Assembly: GCA_016779265.1 (NCBI GenBank)
Contig: JADHNY010000013.1
Span: forward strand, 1 to 60,229
DNA from: Pirellulales bacterium
GTDB taxonomy: Bacteria; Planctomycetota; Planctomycetia; Pirellulales; UBA1268
Length of the DNA stretch: 60,229 nucleotides
Direction of reading: 5' to 3'
Of the stretch, positions 17,211 to 24,805 are shown in pieces. The notes beneath the pieces are model-generated. The model had not been told where the DNA came from and did not search any database. It was given only the letters and a program-made list of their open reading frames with translations. The position numbers and the translations under genes are program-made. The first letter of the stretch is position 1; each line of letters begins with the position of its first letter.

Positions 17211-19025
17211 ATGAACGCTGCGAACCCCTCGCGGAATCGCTCACAGGCCCGACACGTGGCCCTCGTCTGCTGCGTCACCGCGGCATGGCTGAGTGTGAGC
17301 AGCCGCCAGGTGATAGCCGCTGACGCTGCTGTTGGAAGCGATCTGAAGTGGACCGCCCATCGACAGAGCCGCAGCGAGCCGCCGGCCCCAGTTTCGATGG
17401 CCTCCCGCCCGGGCACCGCTGCGCCCGGCCCAGACAGCAGCGACATCGAGGCCGCTGAGGCAACTCCTGCACGCACTGCACCTCGGCCGCCAGTGGCCAC
17501 TGTGGTTGCGGAGCCAGGCAATCCGTTCACGCCACCAATGCGGGTTTCGAGTGTGCCCCAGGGGCAGATTCGACAGCCGATGCCTCGCCAGCAGGCGGTG
17601 TCGCAGCCCGCCCCCGGGGTCAACGTGTCTGAGCTGATGTCGCAGATGATGTCGTCCGCACCCTTCACCCGCACACCGCAGGGTGAAATGCGAACGACGA
17701 TCTACGGTGCGGAAGCGGCAGCTTCCCGGCAGGCTATGCCGATGCCTGGCGGCTCACGGACGGCTCGGCCCGATCGCTACGCGATGAACTCCGACGACCT
17801 GCCCTCGGTGATGAGTCCATCGCTGGCCGACGACTCCGCTGACGCGGGCTCAGCCCCGTCCTACGAAGAGGTTCCCGCTCCAGCAGATGACAGCATGACG
17901 TTCGTCGACGACTCCATGATGTTCGACGGCGAGATGCCCTGGACGCAGCCGCATTATGATCCCGCGATGGAACGGATTGCTCCTGGACCATCGCCACCTC
18001 CTGGAGCTGCGATGCTTCCGGGTGGCACTGTGGTGAGTGAGCCTGGTGTTGCCGGCGGCATGTGGCTCGGTGAATACCCTGGCCATGACCCCTACGGCTG
18101 CCAGGACGACTGCGGATTCTTGCCTTGGTTCCCAGGCCACCACCACGGTCGGCTGTGCAACTGGCTTCGTCAGTTCGGCAAGCCCTACTACGGCTGGCGG
18201 TGGTACCGCGACCTCACAGCCAGTGTTGGCACGGTCGGCTTTCAGAGTGCCCCCGACCTTGGCTTAACGGGGAACTTCGGTTTCAGCGAATCGCTCAACT
18301 GGGCGATGCCGCTGTGGAATGCGTTTGGCATTGGATGGCAGCTCGGCGTGCGCGGCGTACAGACCAACTTCAACAGCACGTCGCTCGTTGTGGATGGCCA
18401 AAACCTCCTCAACAACAACGCCCGCAACCAGGTTTTCGTGACCACAGGCCTGTTTACCCGCGCGTTTGAAGGCCGGGGGCTCCAAGGCGGCGTCGTCTGG
18501 GACTACCTCACTGACAGCTGGCAGCAGGATGTGGACATCGCTCAGGTGCGAGGTGAGGTCAGCTACGTCTTCGGAGCCTGGGAGGCAGGCTTCTGGGGCA
18601 CAGGCAACGTCCGCGACTCCAATAGTATTTTCAGCCGCCGCAACCCGAACGCAGTCACTGCCGATTCGGTCGACATCTACGCCGGCTTCTATCGGCTCTA
18701 CTTTGGCGATGCCAATGAACTGCGAGTCTGGGGCGGTGGCACAGGCACCCAGGAGACAATCTTTGGTGCCAACCTACGGTCGCCGATGAATCGCAGCCTG
18801 GCACTCGAAGGTGCGTTCACCTACATGCTGCCCGGTCCGTCCACGACCCTTCCACTTAACCAGTCTGGCACGGCCTACGCATCGTTCACGGAGCCAGCCT
18901 GGAACGTGGCCATCAATCTCGTCTTCTACCCCGCCTGCCGGTCACGACGGGCCCTGGCCAGCCCATACCGTCCGCTGATGGATGTGGCTGACAACGGCAA
19001 CCTGATCCGGGCTGTGAAGCACTGA
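17211..19025 (+). CDS. Large secreted/outer-membrane beta-rich protein (DUF6666-like)
   Basis: 604 residues. A signal-like N-terminus ends near VIAADAAV (about residue 40). A Pro/Ala/Met-rich variable region runs to about residue 290, then a compact domain from about 295 begins with HDPYGCQDDCGFLPWF. The last 250 residues alternate aromatic and polar residues (GFQSAPDLGLTGNFGFSESLNW, VFVTTGLFTRA, GEVSYVFGAWEAGFWGTG), as in a membrane beta barrel. Large planctomycete families share this architecture; function is unknown. AAGGAGA lies ten bases before the ATG. A hairpin terminator follows. Confidence 0.75.
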   Translation: MNAANPSRNRSQARHVALVCCVTAAWLSVSSRQVIAADAAVGSDLKWTAHRQSRSEPPAPVSMASRPGTAAPGPDSSDIEAAEATPARTAPRPPVATVVAEPGNPFTPPMRVSSVPQGQIRQPMPRQQAVSQPAPGVNVSELMSQMMSSAPFTRTPQGEMRTTIYGAEAAASRQAMPMPGGSRTARPDRYAMNSDDLPSVMSPSLADDSADAGSAPSYEEVPAPADDSMTFVDDSMMFDGEMPWTQPHYDPAMERIAPGPSPPPGAAMLPGGTVVSEPGVAGGMWLGEYPGHDPYGCQDDCGFLPWFPGHHHGRLCNWLRQFGKPYYGWRWYRDLTASVGTVGFQSAPDLGLTGNFGFSESLNWAMPLWNAFGIGWQLGVRGVQTNFNSTSLVVDGQNLLNNNARNQVFVTTGLFTRAFEGRGLQGGVVWDYLTDSWQQDVDIAQVRGEVSYVFGAWEAGFWGTGNVRDSNSIFSRRNPNAVTADSVDIYAGFYRLYFGDANELRVWGGGTGTQETIFGANLRSPMNRSLALEGAFTYMLPGPSTTLPLNQSGTAYASFTEPAWNVAINLVFYPACRSRRALASPYRPLMDVADNGNLIRAVKH

Positions 19026-19074
19026 TCCGACGGCCGCCCCAGCAGCCCATCCCGGCCAGCGGGGTTCGGAGGTG

Positions 19075-19100
19075 AAAAACACGCAAAAGATGCGGTTTTT
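19075..19100 (+). terminator. Intrinsic terminator after the gene at 17211
   Basis: Arms AAAAAC-CGCA (one bulged A) and TGCG-GTTTTT around loop AAAGA give ten paired bases ending in a T run, 50 bases beyond the stop. Confidence 0.55.
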
Positions 19101-19131
19101 ACGCCTCGATCTGCCACCCTGAGGGGGCGGC

Positions 19132-19140
19132 TGATATGCT
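19132..19140 (+). promoter_or_regulatory. Possible extended -10 promoter for the gene at 19282
   Basis: TGA-TATGCT matches an extended -10 element. No good -35 box is placed. It follows the terminator at 19075-19100 and would give a leader of about 135 nt. Confidence 0.3.
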
Positions 19141-19281
19141 GCGGCGGCCTGCCATTGGCGTTGGCCGCGCCGGAAGATTGTGCATGCCCGCAGTCTCCGT
19201 CTCGACGCAGCCGTCATTTTGGTGGGAAGCGACTCGATACGCTCCCAGACAAACCACACTTTTCAGACGGATTCGCCTTTC

Positions 19282-20931
19282 ATGACCACTCCTGAAAACC
19301 AAGATCCTTGGGGTTCTCTGGCTGACTCACTGGGCGTGCCCGCCGGCAGCGCACCGGAACCTCCCGTCGAGAAAAAAGCCCCTGAACCGGCACCGGCACC
19401 AGTGAATCCTGCCCCGAAGGCAGAAGCCCCACGTCGTGAACCACGGCCCGCGCCGACCGCCGATTGGACAGCCCTCGCGAACGAGTTTGGGCTTGAACCC
19501 GCCGCCGAACCCGCTGCTCCCGCAGCGGAACCCGCTGCCGCCGAGGCAACTCCCACATCCCAGGACGCTCCTCGCGAAGACCGTCGTCGCTCAGACAATC
19601 GTCGAGATAACGAGCGACGGGGCCGCAGCCCGCAGGCAGATCGCCCCAAACGGGACGATCACGACGACCTCGCCAAGAAGCTGGCCTCCGGTTCTCGCCT
19701 TTGGGACGACGAGCCGACACCAGCAGCTCCTGCAGCTCCTCCGGTCGCCGCACGCCCCGTGGAAGAGCGTCGCGTCGCCGAATCCGCTCGCGAGGAAACA
19801 CGCGAACCAGATTCAGATCGTAGCTTTCTCGATCGTCCCGTCCGTCAGGCCCGCGTTCCAGCTGCTGCCGAGCACGAGACTAACGAGCACGACGCTGCCG
19901 AGGGCGAGGGAAAGGATCGCATCCGTGACCGCGACGCGGACGCTGAAGGTGAGGGCGAGGATCGCCCACGCCGACGCCGACGTGGCCGCCGTGGTGGACG
20001 CGGTCGATCCCGCTCGCGTCGTGACGAGGCCGGACGCGACGAGGACGCTGGTGAAGATGCCGATCGGCTGAGTGATGACCTCGGCGAGCAAGCTGAAGAC
20101 GAGCGAGATACTGGCGACGACGGTGGTGATACGCCCCGCGAAGAAGCAGAGGCGGATGATCGGGACGAGCCGCGACGTGGCCGTGGCCGCAGAGGGAGAG
20201 GCCGGCGTTCACGACGCGGAGCGGATGCTGACGGAGAGCGGCGGCCACGACGTGACGACGAGGGCGACGAACTTCCTGAACCTCGCGGCTCAGACGACGA
20301 ACCTGCTGACGCAGAATCTGGCGAGACGATCGAGGCCGGTGACGAGGCCGTTGGCGAAGATGGCGAGCCACGCAAGAAGCGACGCCGGCGAGGACGCCGT
20401 GGTGGACGCCGACGCTCAAAGCGGACTGACGAGGACTCCAGCGGCGATGCCACCAGCAACGATGGTGAAGAAGAATCGGGAGATGAGCCCACTCCCACTG
20501 GCTACGTCACGGCAGGCGCAAAAAAGGCCAAGCCTGAGGGTAGTCGACGACGTGGTGACGCCGACGGCGAGAAGTCGGGCGACGACCGACGGCGACGACG
20601 CCGTCGTGGACGCGGCAGTGACGAGAAATCGGGCACGCGAGGTCGCGGTCGGCCCGCCTTCCGGCCGGTCAGCAGCTCGTTCTCTCAGGACGACGAGGGT
20701 CTTGAATACCTCGGCCTCGACGACGGTGACGAGAGCGATGCACCAGCGACTCGCCGCAGCGATGCGAGCACCGACGAGGCTGTCGCTGAGAGCGGTCTCG
20801 ACGCAGTTCGTGAAGTGCCAAGCTGGGTTGAGGCGATTGGGATTGTGATCGCGGGCAATCTCGACGCCCGTGCGAAGGCCCCCGCCAAAGACAACGGTCG
20901 CTCCTCGCGAGGCCGCTCCGGTCGCTCGTAA
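19282..20931 (+). CDS. Arg/Asp/Glu-rich low-complexity polyampholyte protein
   Basis: About 549 residues from this ATG; an upstream in-frame start at 19180 would add 34 doubtful residues. A short N-terminal motif (DPWGSLADSLG) and a second similar one (DWTALANEFGLEP) are linked by Ala/Pro stretches. From about residue 75 to 460 acidic blocks alternate with arginine clusters (RRRRRGRRGGRGRSRSRR, RRGRGRRGRGRRSRRG, KKRRRRGRRGGRRRSKR). A hydrophobic C-terminal helix motif, PSWVEAIGIVIAGNLDAR, follows. The RG-rich blocks resemble RNA-binding tails such as that of RNase E. It may be a disordered RNA-binding or scaffold protein; this is inference. Confidence 0.75.
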   Translation: MTTPENQDPWGSLADSLGVPAGSAPEPPVEKKAPEPAPAPVNPAPKAEAPRREPRPAPTADWTALANEFGLEPAAEPAAPAAEPAAAEATPTSQDAPREDRRRSDNRRDNERRGRSPQADRPKRDDHDDLAKKLASGSRLWDDEPTPAAPAAPPVAARPVEERRVAESAREETREPDSDRSFLDRPVRQARVPAAAEHETNEHDAAEGEGKDRIRDRDADAEGEGEDRPRRRRRGRRGGRGRSRSRRDEAGRDEDAGEDADRLSDDLGEQAEDERDTGDDGGDTPREEAEADDRDEPRRGRGRRGRGRRSRRGADADGERRPRRDDEGDELPEPRGSDDEPADAESGETIEAGDEAVGEDGEPRKKRRRRGRRGGRRRSKRTDEDSSGDATSNDGEEESGDEPTPTGYVTAGAKKAKPEGSRRRGDADGEKSGDDRRRRRRRGRGSDEKSGTRGRGRPAFRPVSSSFSQDDEGLEYLGLDDGDESDAPATRRSDASTDEAVAESGLDAVREVPSWVEAIGIVIAGNLDARAKAPAKDNGRSSRGRSGRS

Positions 20932-20966
20932 GCGGCCCGAGACCGGCGGCTCCTTCAGGGCAGCGA

Positions 20967-21710
20967 CTACTTCAGGGCGATCGTGCGGGCGAGAGGCCGC
21001 AGGATCTGATCGACGACGCAGTTGTCGATGACCTCCATCGCAAGTCCAAAGAGCCGCTCGACTGCCTCGACGTAGCCCACAGTCGGATCAAGACTTCCGT
21101 ACTGGCGAGCGGTGACATAAACGCTGAGCTGATCCTCACCGTAGTCACCCGTTCGCACCTGGAAGGCATTCGTACGCGACTCCGTGCTCACCCGCACCTG
21201 AGTGCGACAGTCTTCGTCAACCGCGAGCGTGACTGAGGGCTCGAAGTTGATCACCCGTGCTCCGGGAATCTCTCCCATCTGCTCAAGTGACGGTCCCACG
21301 CCAAGCGCCTCCGCCAACAGCGCGTTGTGGTTGCCGCGGTAGGCAAAGTCAAAGCCGAACAGCAGGTCCAGGGCCTCGCAATCGAGGGGACTGACCGAGA
21401 GCAGGGCTGGGGCGAGATCGAGCACGAGTTTGTGCTGCTTCATCGCCTCCTCAGGAGACGCCGGGTTCACTTCGCCAGACGAAAGCCTTCGTGTTTCCAC
21501 GGCCGTCCATCGATACCGTCCGTTGTCTTTGTCTTCCTCGAGCACGAAGTCCCGCTTGTCCCGACAGTAGAACTTCCGCATCGTCGGATAGTGCTTCTGC
21601 AGGCACTCGAAGAAGTGCAGGATCGTGTCCCGCTGCCCCGGCAGTTCCATCTCCGTCATCAGGTTCATGTTGACGTAGAAGTCGTCGGCGAGCCCCGCAA
21701 AATCCGTCAT
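20967..21710 (-). CDS. Conserved hypothetical protein
   Basis: About 247 residues; the ATG at 21710 (MTDFAGLADDFYVNMNL) is preferred over a TTG at 21743. No transmembrane segment or signal is seen. It reads as a compact soluble protein with alternating helices and strands, including FFECLQKHYPTMRKFYCRDKRDFVLEEDKD, LDLLFGFDFAYRGNHNALLAEALG and a C-terminal helix YVEAVERLFGLAMEVIDNCVV. I do not recognise the family and assign no function. A near-consensus promoter lies 94-123 bases upstream, the best in the window. Confidence 0.8.
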   Translation of the reverse strand: MTDFAGLADDFYVNMNLMTEMELPGQRDTILHFFECLQKHYPTMRKFYCRDKRDFVLEEDKDNGRYRWTAVETRRLSSGEVNPASPEEAMKQHKLVLDLAPALLSVSPLDCEALDLLFGFDFAYRGNHNALLAEALGVGPSLEQMGEIPGARVINFEPSVTLAVDEDCRTQVRVSTESRTNAFQVRTGDYGEDQLSVYVTARQYGSLDPTVGYVEAVERLFGLAMEVIDNCVVDQILRPLARTIALK

Positions 21711-21803
21711 GCTCTCCAGTCTCCGCTCTTTCGCAATTGCCAACAGCCGGTCTCAAACGCGGCTGCAAACGGAAGAAACCTGATTCGCACGGCGTTCTGA
21801 CGC

Positions 21804-21833
21804 AGTATAGCGCGACATTTTTTCGAGTGTCAA
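21804..21833 (-). promoter_or_regulatory. Strong sigma-70 promoter for the gene at 20967-21710
   Basis: On the minus strand: perfect TTGACA, an 18-base spacer with an A run, then TATACT. Initiation near 21797 gives a leader of about 87 nt. Confidence 0.7.
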
Positions 21834-21945
21834 AAACCACGGCTTTCAGACCCACGGCCAGTCCTCGCGGTGTCGGCATAACCGGAAGAGCCCGAGCTGT
21901 TTTTCATCGCCAACACCCACCCCCTGTACTGAAACACAGCGTTTG

Positions 21946-21975
21946 TTGGCATCAGATGAGGATTCCTGGCATACT
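21946..21975 (+). promoter_or_regulatory. Candidate promoter for the small ORF at 22082
   Basis: TTGGCA, 18 bases, CATACT. The initiation point would be near 21982, about 100 nt before the ATG. Confidence 0.35.
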
Positions 21976-22050
21976 CCGCTGGTCGGTTTTCCCACCTTCT
22001 CGTGTCAGCTGGCCAGCCTTGGCCACCCTCCCTGACACGTATGCCACCAC

Positions 22051-22080
22051 CGGTGCTTCGAACAAACGGTGCTTCGAACA
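22051..22080 (+). repeat. Perfect 14-bp direct repeat abutting a start codon
   Basis: CGGTGCTTCGAACA occurs at 22051-22064 and again at 22067-22080, a 16-base period, each with a palindromic TTCGAA core. The second copy ends one base before the ATG at 22082. Confidence 0.75.
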
Positions 22081-22081
22081 G

Positions 22082-22375
22082 ATGAGGCCCATTCGACAAT
22101 CTGCCGGACGTTCAAAGGCCACCGCAGGGCCAGAAGAACGGCCCACTGCTGTCCCCGACGATCGGGTTTCGCTCGAACAGCGTAGCGATGGCGCGGTGAT
22201 TGTGCGTGTGCATTCGGCAGGGACGGGCCCCGACCGACTTCCCGATGCGGTCTTTGCCTTTCGCTGCGGCGACCCTCAGTATGCCTACTGGCTCGAACGC
22301 CTTGCTGGCCAGCAGGCCGGCTGCAGCGCCGTAAAAAACAGCGCTGTAAAAAGCAGCTCAGCCGGGCATGACTAG
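22082..22375 (+). CDS. Small hypothetical protein
   Basis: 97 residues from the ATG at 22082; the frame is open further upstream but that part looks non-coding. The central part is protein-like: RVSLEQRSDGAVIVRVHSAGTGPDRLPDAVFAFRCGDPQYAYWLERLAG, with predicted strands and a final helix. The C-terminus contains a five-residue duplication (AVKNS-AVKSS) from a 15-bp tandem repeat. There is no clear ribosome site. It lies between two minus-strand genes. Function unknown; the ORF may or may not be expressed. Confidence 0.4.
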   Translation: MRPIRQSAGRSKATAGPEERPTAVPDDRVSLEQRSDGAVIVRVHSAGTGPDRLPDAVFAFRCGDPQYAYWLERLAGQQAGCSAVKNSAVKSSSAGHD

Positions 22376-22554
22376 TCAAAGCATGTCGGCCGTAGCACTG
22401 CCGCAGCAGCACCGCCGCAGGAACCCCGCCGTCGTGCTCCCGAAGATGCGACCCCACGGCCATCAGCTCGCTGTGGAGAGATCGCAACGCCAGACCGAAG
22501 GGCCTTCCCGTCTGTCCAGGCGTCGCATCTCTCCTCTTCCAGAGCTTCTCGGCT

Positions 22555-23889
22555 CTAGTCGTCCCGCGAGTTTGAGATCAACGTGATGAACTCCCGGTTG
22601 CTCTTAAACTTGCTGAGCTGCTTCGTGAGCTGTTCCATCGCATCAACGTGGTGCATGGTCGACAGCGTCCGACGCAGAATGTTCACAGCGTGCAGCGTGT
22701 TGGGATCCAGCAGCTTCTCCTCGCGTCGAGTGCCCGACTGCGAGATATCGATCGCTGGCCACACGCGACGGTCGGCGAGCTTACGATCGAGCACAAGCTC
22801 CATGTTGCCGGTGCCCTTAAACTCCTGAAAAATCAGCTCGTCCATGCGGCTACCGGTGTCGATCAGCGCGGTCGCCACAATCGTCAGCGATCCGCCCTCT
22901 TCAAACACGCGTGCCGTTGCGAAGAGCTTCTTCGGGATATCGAGCGCCTTGATGTCGACACCACCGCTCATCGTGCGGCCGGTGTTGCCCACCCATTTGT
23001 TGAAGGCCCGTGCCATACGAGTGATCGAGTCCATCAGCAAGAACACATCCTTGCCGGCCTCGGCCATCCGCTTGCACCGCTCAACCACGAGCTGTGACAG
23101 ACGCACATGGCTCTCAACGTCACAGTCGAGGCTGCTCGCGAGTACTTCACCCTTCACGCTGCGACGCATGTCGGTGACCTCTTCAGGTCGCTCGTCAACG
23201 AGCAGCACGACCAGCCCAACCTCCGGATGATTCTCCGAGATCGCCTGCGAAATCTGCTGCAGCATCACGGTCTTCCCTGAGCGTGGTGGAGCCACGATCA
23301 GAGCACGCTGTCCCTTGCCCAGCGGTGTGAGCAGGTCCATGACTCGCGTGGTGACCGGCTGTTGACCGGTCTCCAGCCGTAGCCACGTCTCTGGATTGAT
23401 CGGCGTGAGCGTATCGAAGGACTTGACGCTGGAGTATTCCTCGGGAGGCAGACCCTCAACCTCGAGAACTTCCCGCACCCGCGGCCCTTGCTGCCGACGA
23501 CCAGGCTGCACCATCGCCTTGACGAACACGCCTTCACGCAGGCCATACCGCTCCACCATCGTTCCTGGCACAAACGGATCGGTCCGCTCGCGGGCCAGGT
23601 TTTGGGATGGGTTGCGGAGGAAGCCGTAGCCGTTGGGGTGCATTTCCAGCACACCCTCACCCGGCTCCAGCGGTACCGGTTCGCCGTTTTCGGTAGCCGG
23701 CTCTTCCTCTGGTGGCTGCATCGCTGGATCGTCCGGCACCGGACGGTCGCCGCCACCGCCACGTCGCCGATACCTGCCGCGGCGACGTCCGCCGCCGCCG
23801 CCACCGCCGCCGCCACCACCGCCGGTTCCGCCGCCGCCATCTTGGCCGCCGGACCTGCCCTGCGAACGGGCTCGTCTCCGTTTCGCCAT
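22555..23889 (-). CDS. rho: Transcription termination factor Rho with Arg/Gly-rich N-terminus
   Basis: Hexameric RNA helicase/ATPase that ends transcription. 444 residues from MAKRRRARSQ. Residues 1-48 are Arg/Gly-rich, with an unbroken run of 14 glycines. The RNA-binding OB fold starts at GVLEMHPNGYGFLRNP (about 79-94). Walker A APPRSGKT is at 200-207, Walker B LVVLLVDERPEEVT follows, then DSITRMARAFN and the RTMSGGVD and GTGNMEL loops. The C-terminus is complete. The N-terminal helix bundle of standard Rho is missing, replaced by the Arg/Gly tail. The frame is open to 24042 but the extension does not supply the bundle. Confidence 0.95.
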   Translation of the reverse strand: MAKRRRARSQGRSGGQDGGGGTGGGGGGGGGGGGRRRGRYRRRGGGGDRPVPDDPAMQPPEEEPATENGEPVPLEPGEGVLEMHPNGYGFLRNPSQNLARERTDPFVPGTMVERYGLREGVFVKAMVQPGRRQQGPRVREVLEVEGLPPEEYSSVKSFDTLTPINPETWLRLETGQQPVTTRVMDLLTPLGKGQRALIVAPPRSGKTVMLQQISQAISENHPEVGLVVLLVDERPEEVTDMRRSVKGEVLASSLDCDVESHVRLSQLVVERCKRMAEAGKDVFLLMDSITRMARAFNKWVGNTGRTMSGGVDIKALDIPKKLFATARVFEEGGSLTIVATALIDTGSRMDELIFQEFKGTGNMELVLDRKLADRRVWPAIDISQSGTRREEKLLDPNTLHAVNILRRTLSTMHHVDAMEQLTKQLSKFKSNREFITLISNSRDD

Positions 23890-24805
23890 GAAAGAAAACC
23901 GTCCTCTTCGAGAAAACGTTCGGTCAGGCCTGCAACGCTCGGCCCTGCGGGCAGACCGTCGCCACGAAACCGAAAACGTTGAAATCCGGCGGTTTCTGGC
24001 CCGCCATGGAACCCCACTGTTCTGTCGTGGGCACCGGTTCAACGAGCGGGCAAGGCCCGGCGTCGAACTACGAAAATCTCACTCTTGTCAGGAAATTAGG
24101 CAGATGGATCACAACCCCCTGCAGCCTTCCAGGCCACGAGTCGCTCCCATTACAAACCCCAGGCAGGCACCGACGTCCATCCCTGGGAACGCCAGCAGCG
24201 ATGCCTCTCAGGCCGTCACAACGGCCCGTTCGATCTCACTCAACAGATCGCGGGTGCACAGCACCCATGAAAACCGCAGTTTCTCATAGTCAAGGCGTTT
24301 TGAGGGCCTTTCCTACAGCTGCTGAGCATGTCCTACGACAGCCAACACACGTCCTCTTTCGAAACGGGCAGGTCGCTGAATCGACCCCCGCAGGGCGTTA
24401 CGCCCCATCACACAGCGGAATACCAACATTCCGGGAGAGATCGCCACACTGAAGACAACAACTGCCCCGCTGTGACTACCCCAGAACTGGTCAAACACTC
24501 CGAGAGTGCGACAAGACAGCACGAAAAAGGCTGTCACCGAACAGCAGCAGTATCCGCACCACCCAGGAGACTGTCAAGTCATGACTTTTCCGCGGGAAAC
24601 TGGGGTTTATCCCGCCAACAGCCGCCTGACATCGGCGTTTCCCCGGCTCGTAGCCTCCCCCCACAAGAGCCGGGCAAGATTCGATGCAACTCGCACAACC
24701 AGTTCAGCCGATACCAGAGGAAGGTGACCGTGCCGCTTCTGCGACGCGGTCCCGTCATCGTTTGAGTCACACGCAGCCGCTGGAAGTACCGCGAGGACAT
24801 TCCTC
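23890..24805. other. Long region between rho and the divergent thioredoxin-like gene
   Basis: 916 bases without a convincing gene. A strong minus-strand promoter at 24549-24577 points at rho across it, implying a leader of about 650 nt. The leader contains a GGGTGC/GCACCC hairpin at 24252-24266 and short minus-strand frames. A 74-codon minus frame (24313-24537, GTG start) begins about five bases after the predicted start point, but shows no recognisable domain. No tmRNA, RNase P or SRP RNA signature was found. Confidence 0.5.
24549..24577 (-). promoter_or_regulatory. Strong sigma-70 promoter far upstream of rho
   Basis: On the minus strand: perfect TTGACA, 17-base spacer, GATACT. The initiation point would be near 24542. 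The next supported minus-strand gene is rho at 23889. Confidence 0.6.

Larger units (their letters stand above)
21834..22081. other. Intergenic region upstream of the small ORF at 22082
   Basis: Part of the 371-base gap between the divergent genes at 21710 and 22082. No second gene is supported. It holds the plus-strand promoter candidate (21946-21975) and a 14-bp direct repeat (22051-22080). Confidence 0.5.

Noticed and set aside
22005..22487. 160-codon minus-strand frame
   Set aside because: Overlaps the small plus-strand ORF and a promoter; composition rich in Arg, His and Leu and no family match.
24328..24765. 145-codon plus-strand frame between rho and the thioredoxin-like gene
   Set aside because: No family similarity, atypical His/Pro/Ser composition, and no ribosome site; a minus-strand promoter lies inside it.
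23890..24805. Possible structural RNA (tmRNA, RNase P, SRP) in the long gap
   Set aside because: None of the signature sequences (tRNA-like end with CCA, GAGGAAAGUCC, or GGAAGCAGC-type loop) was found on either strand.
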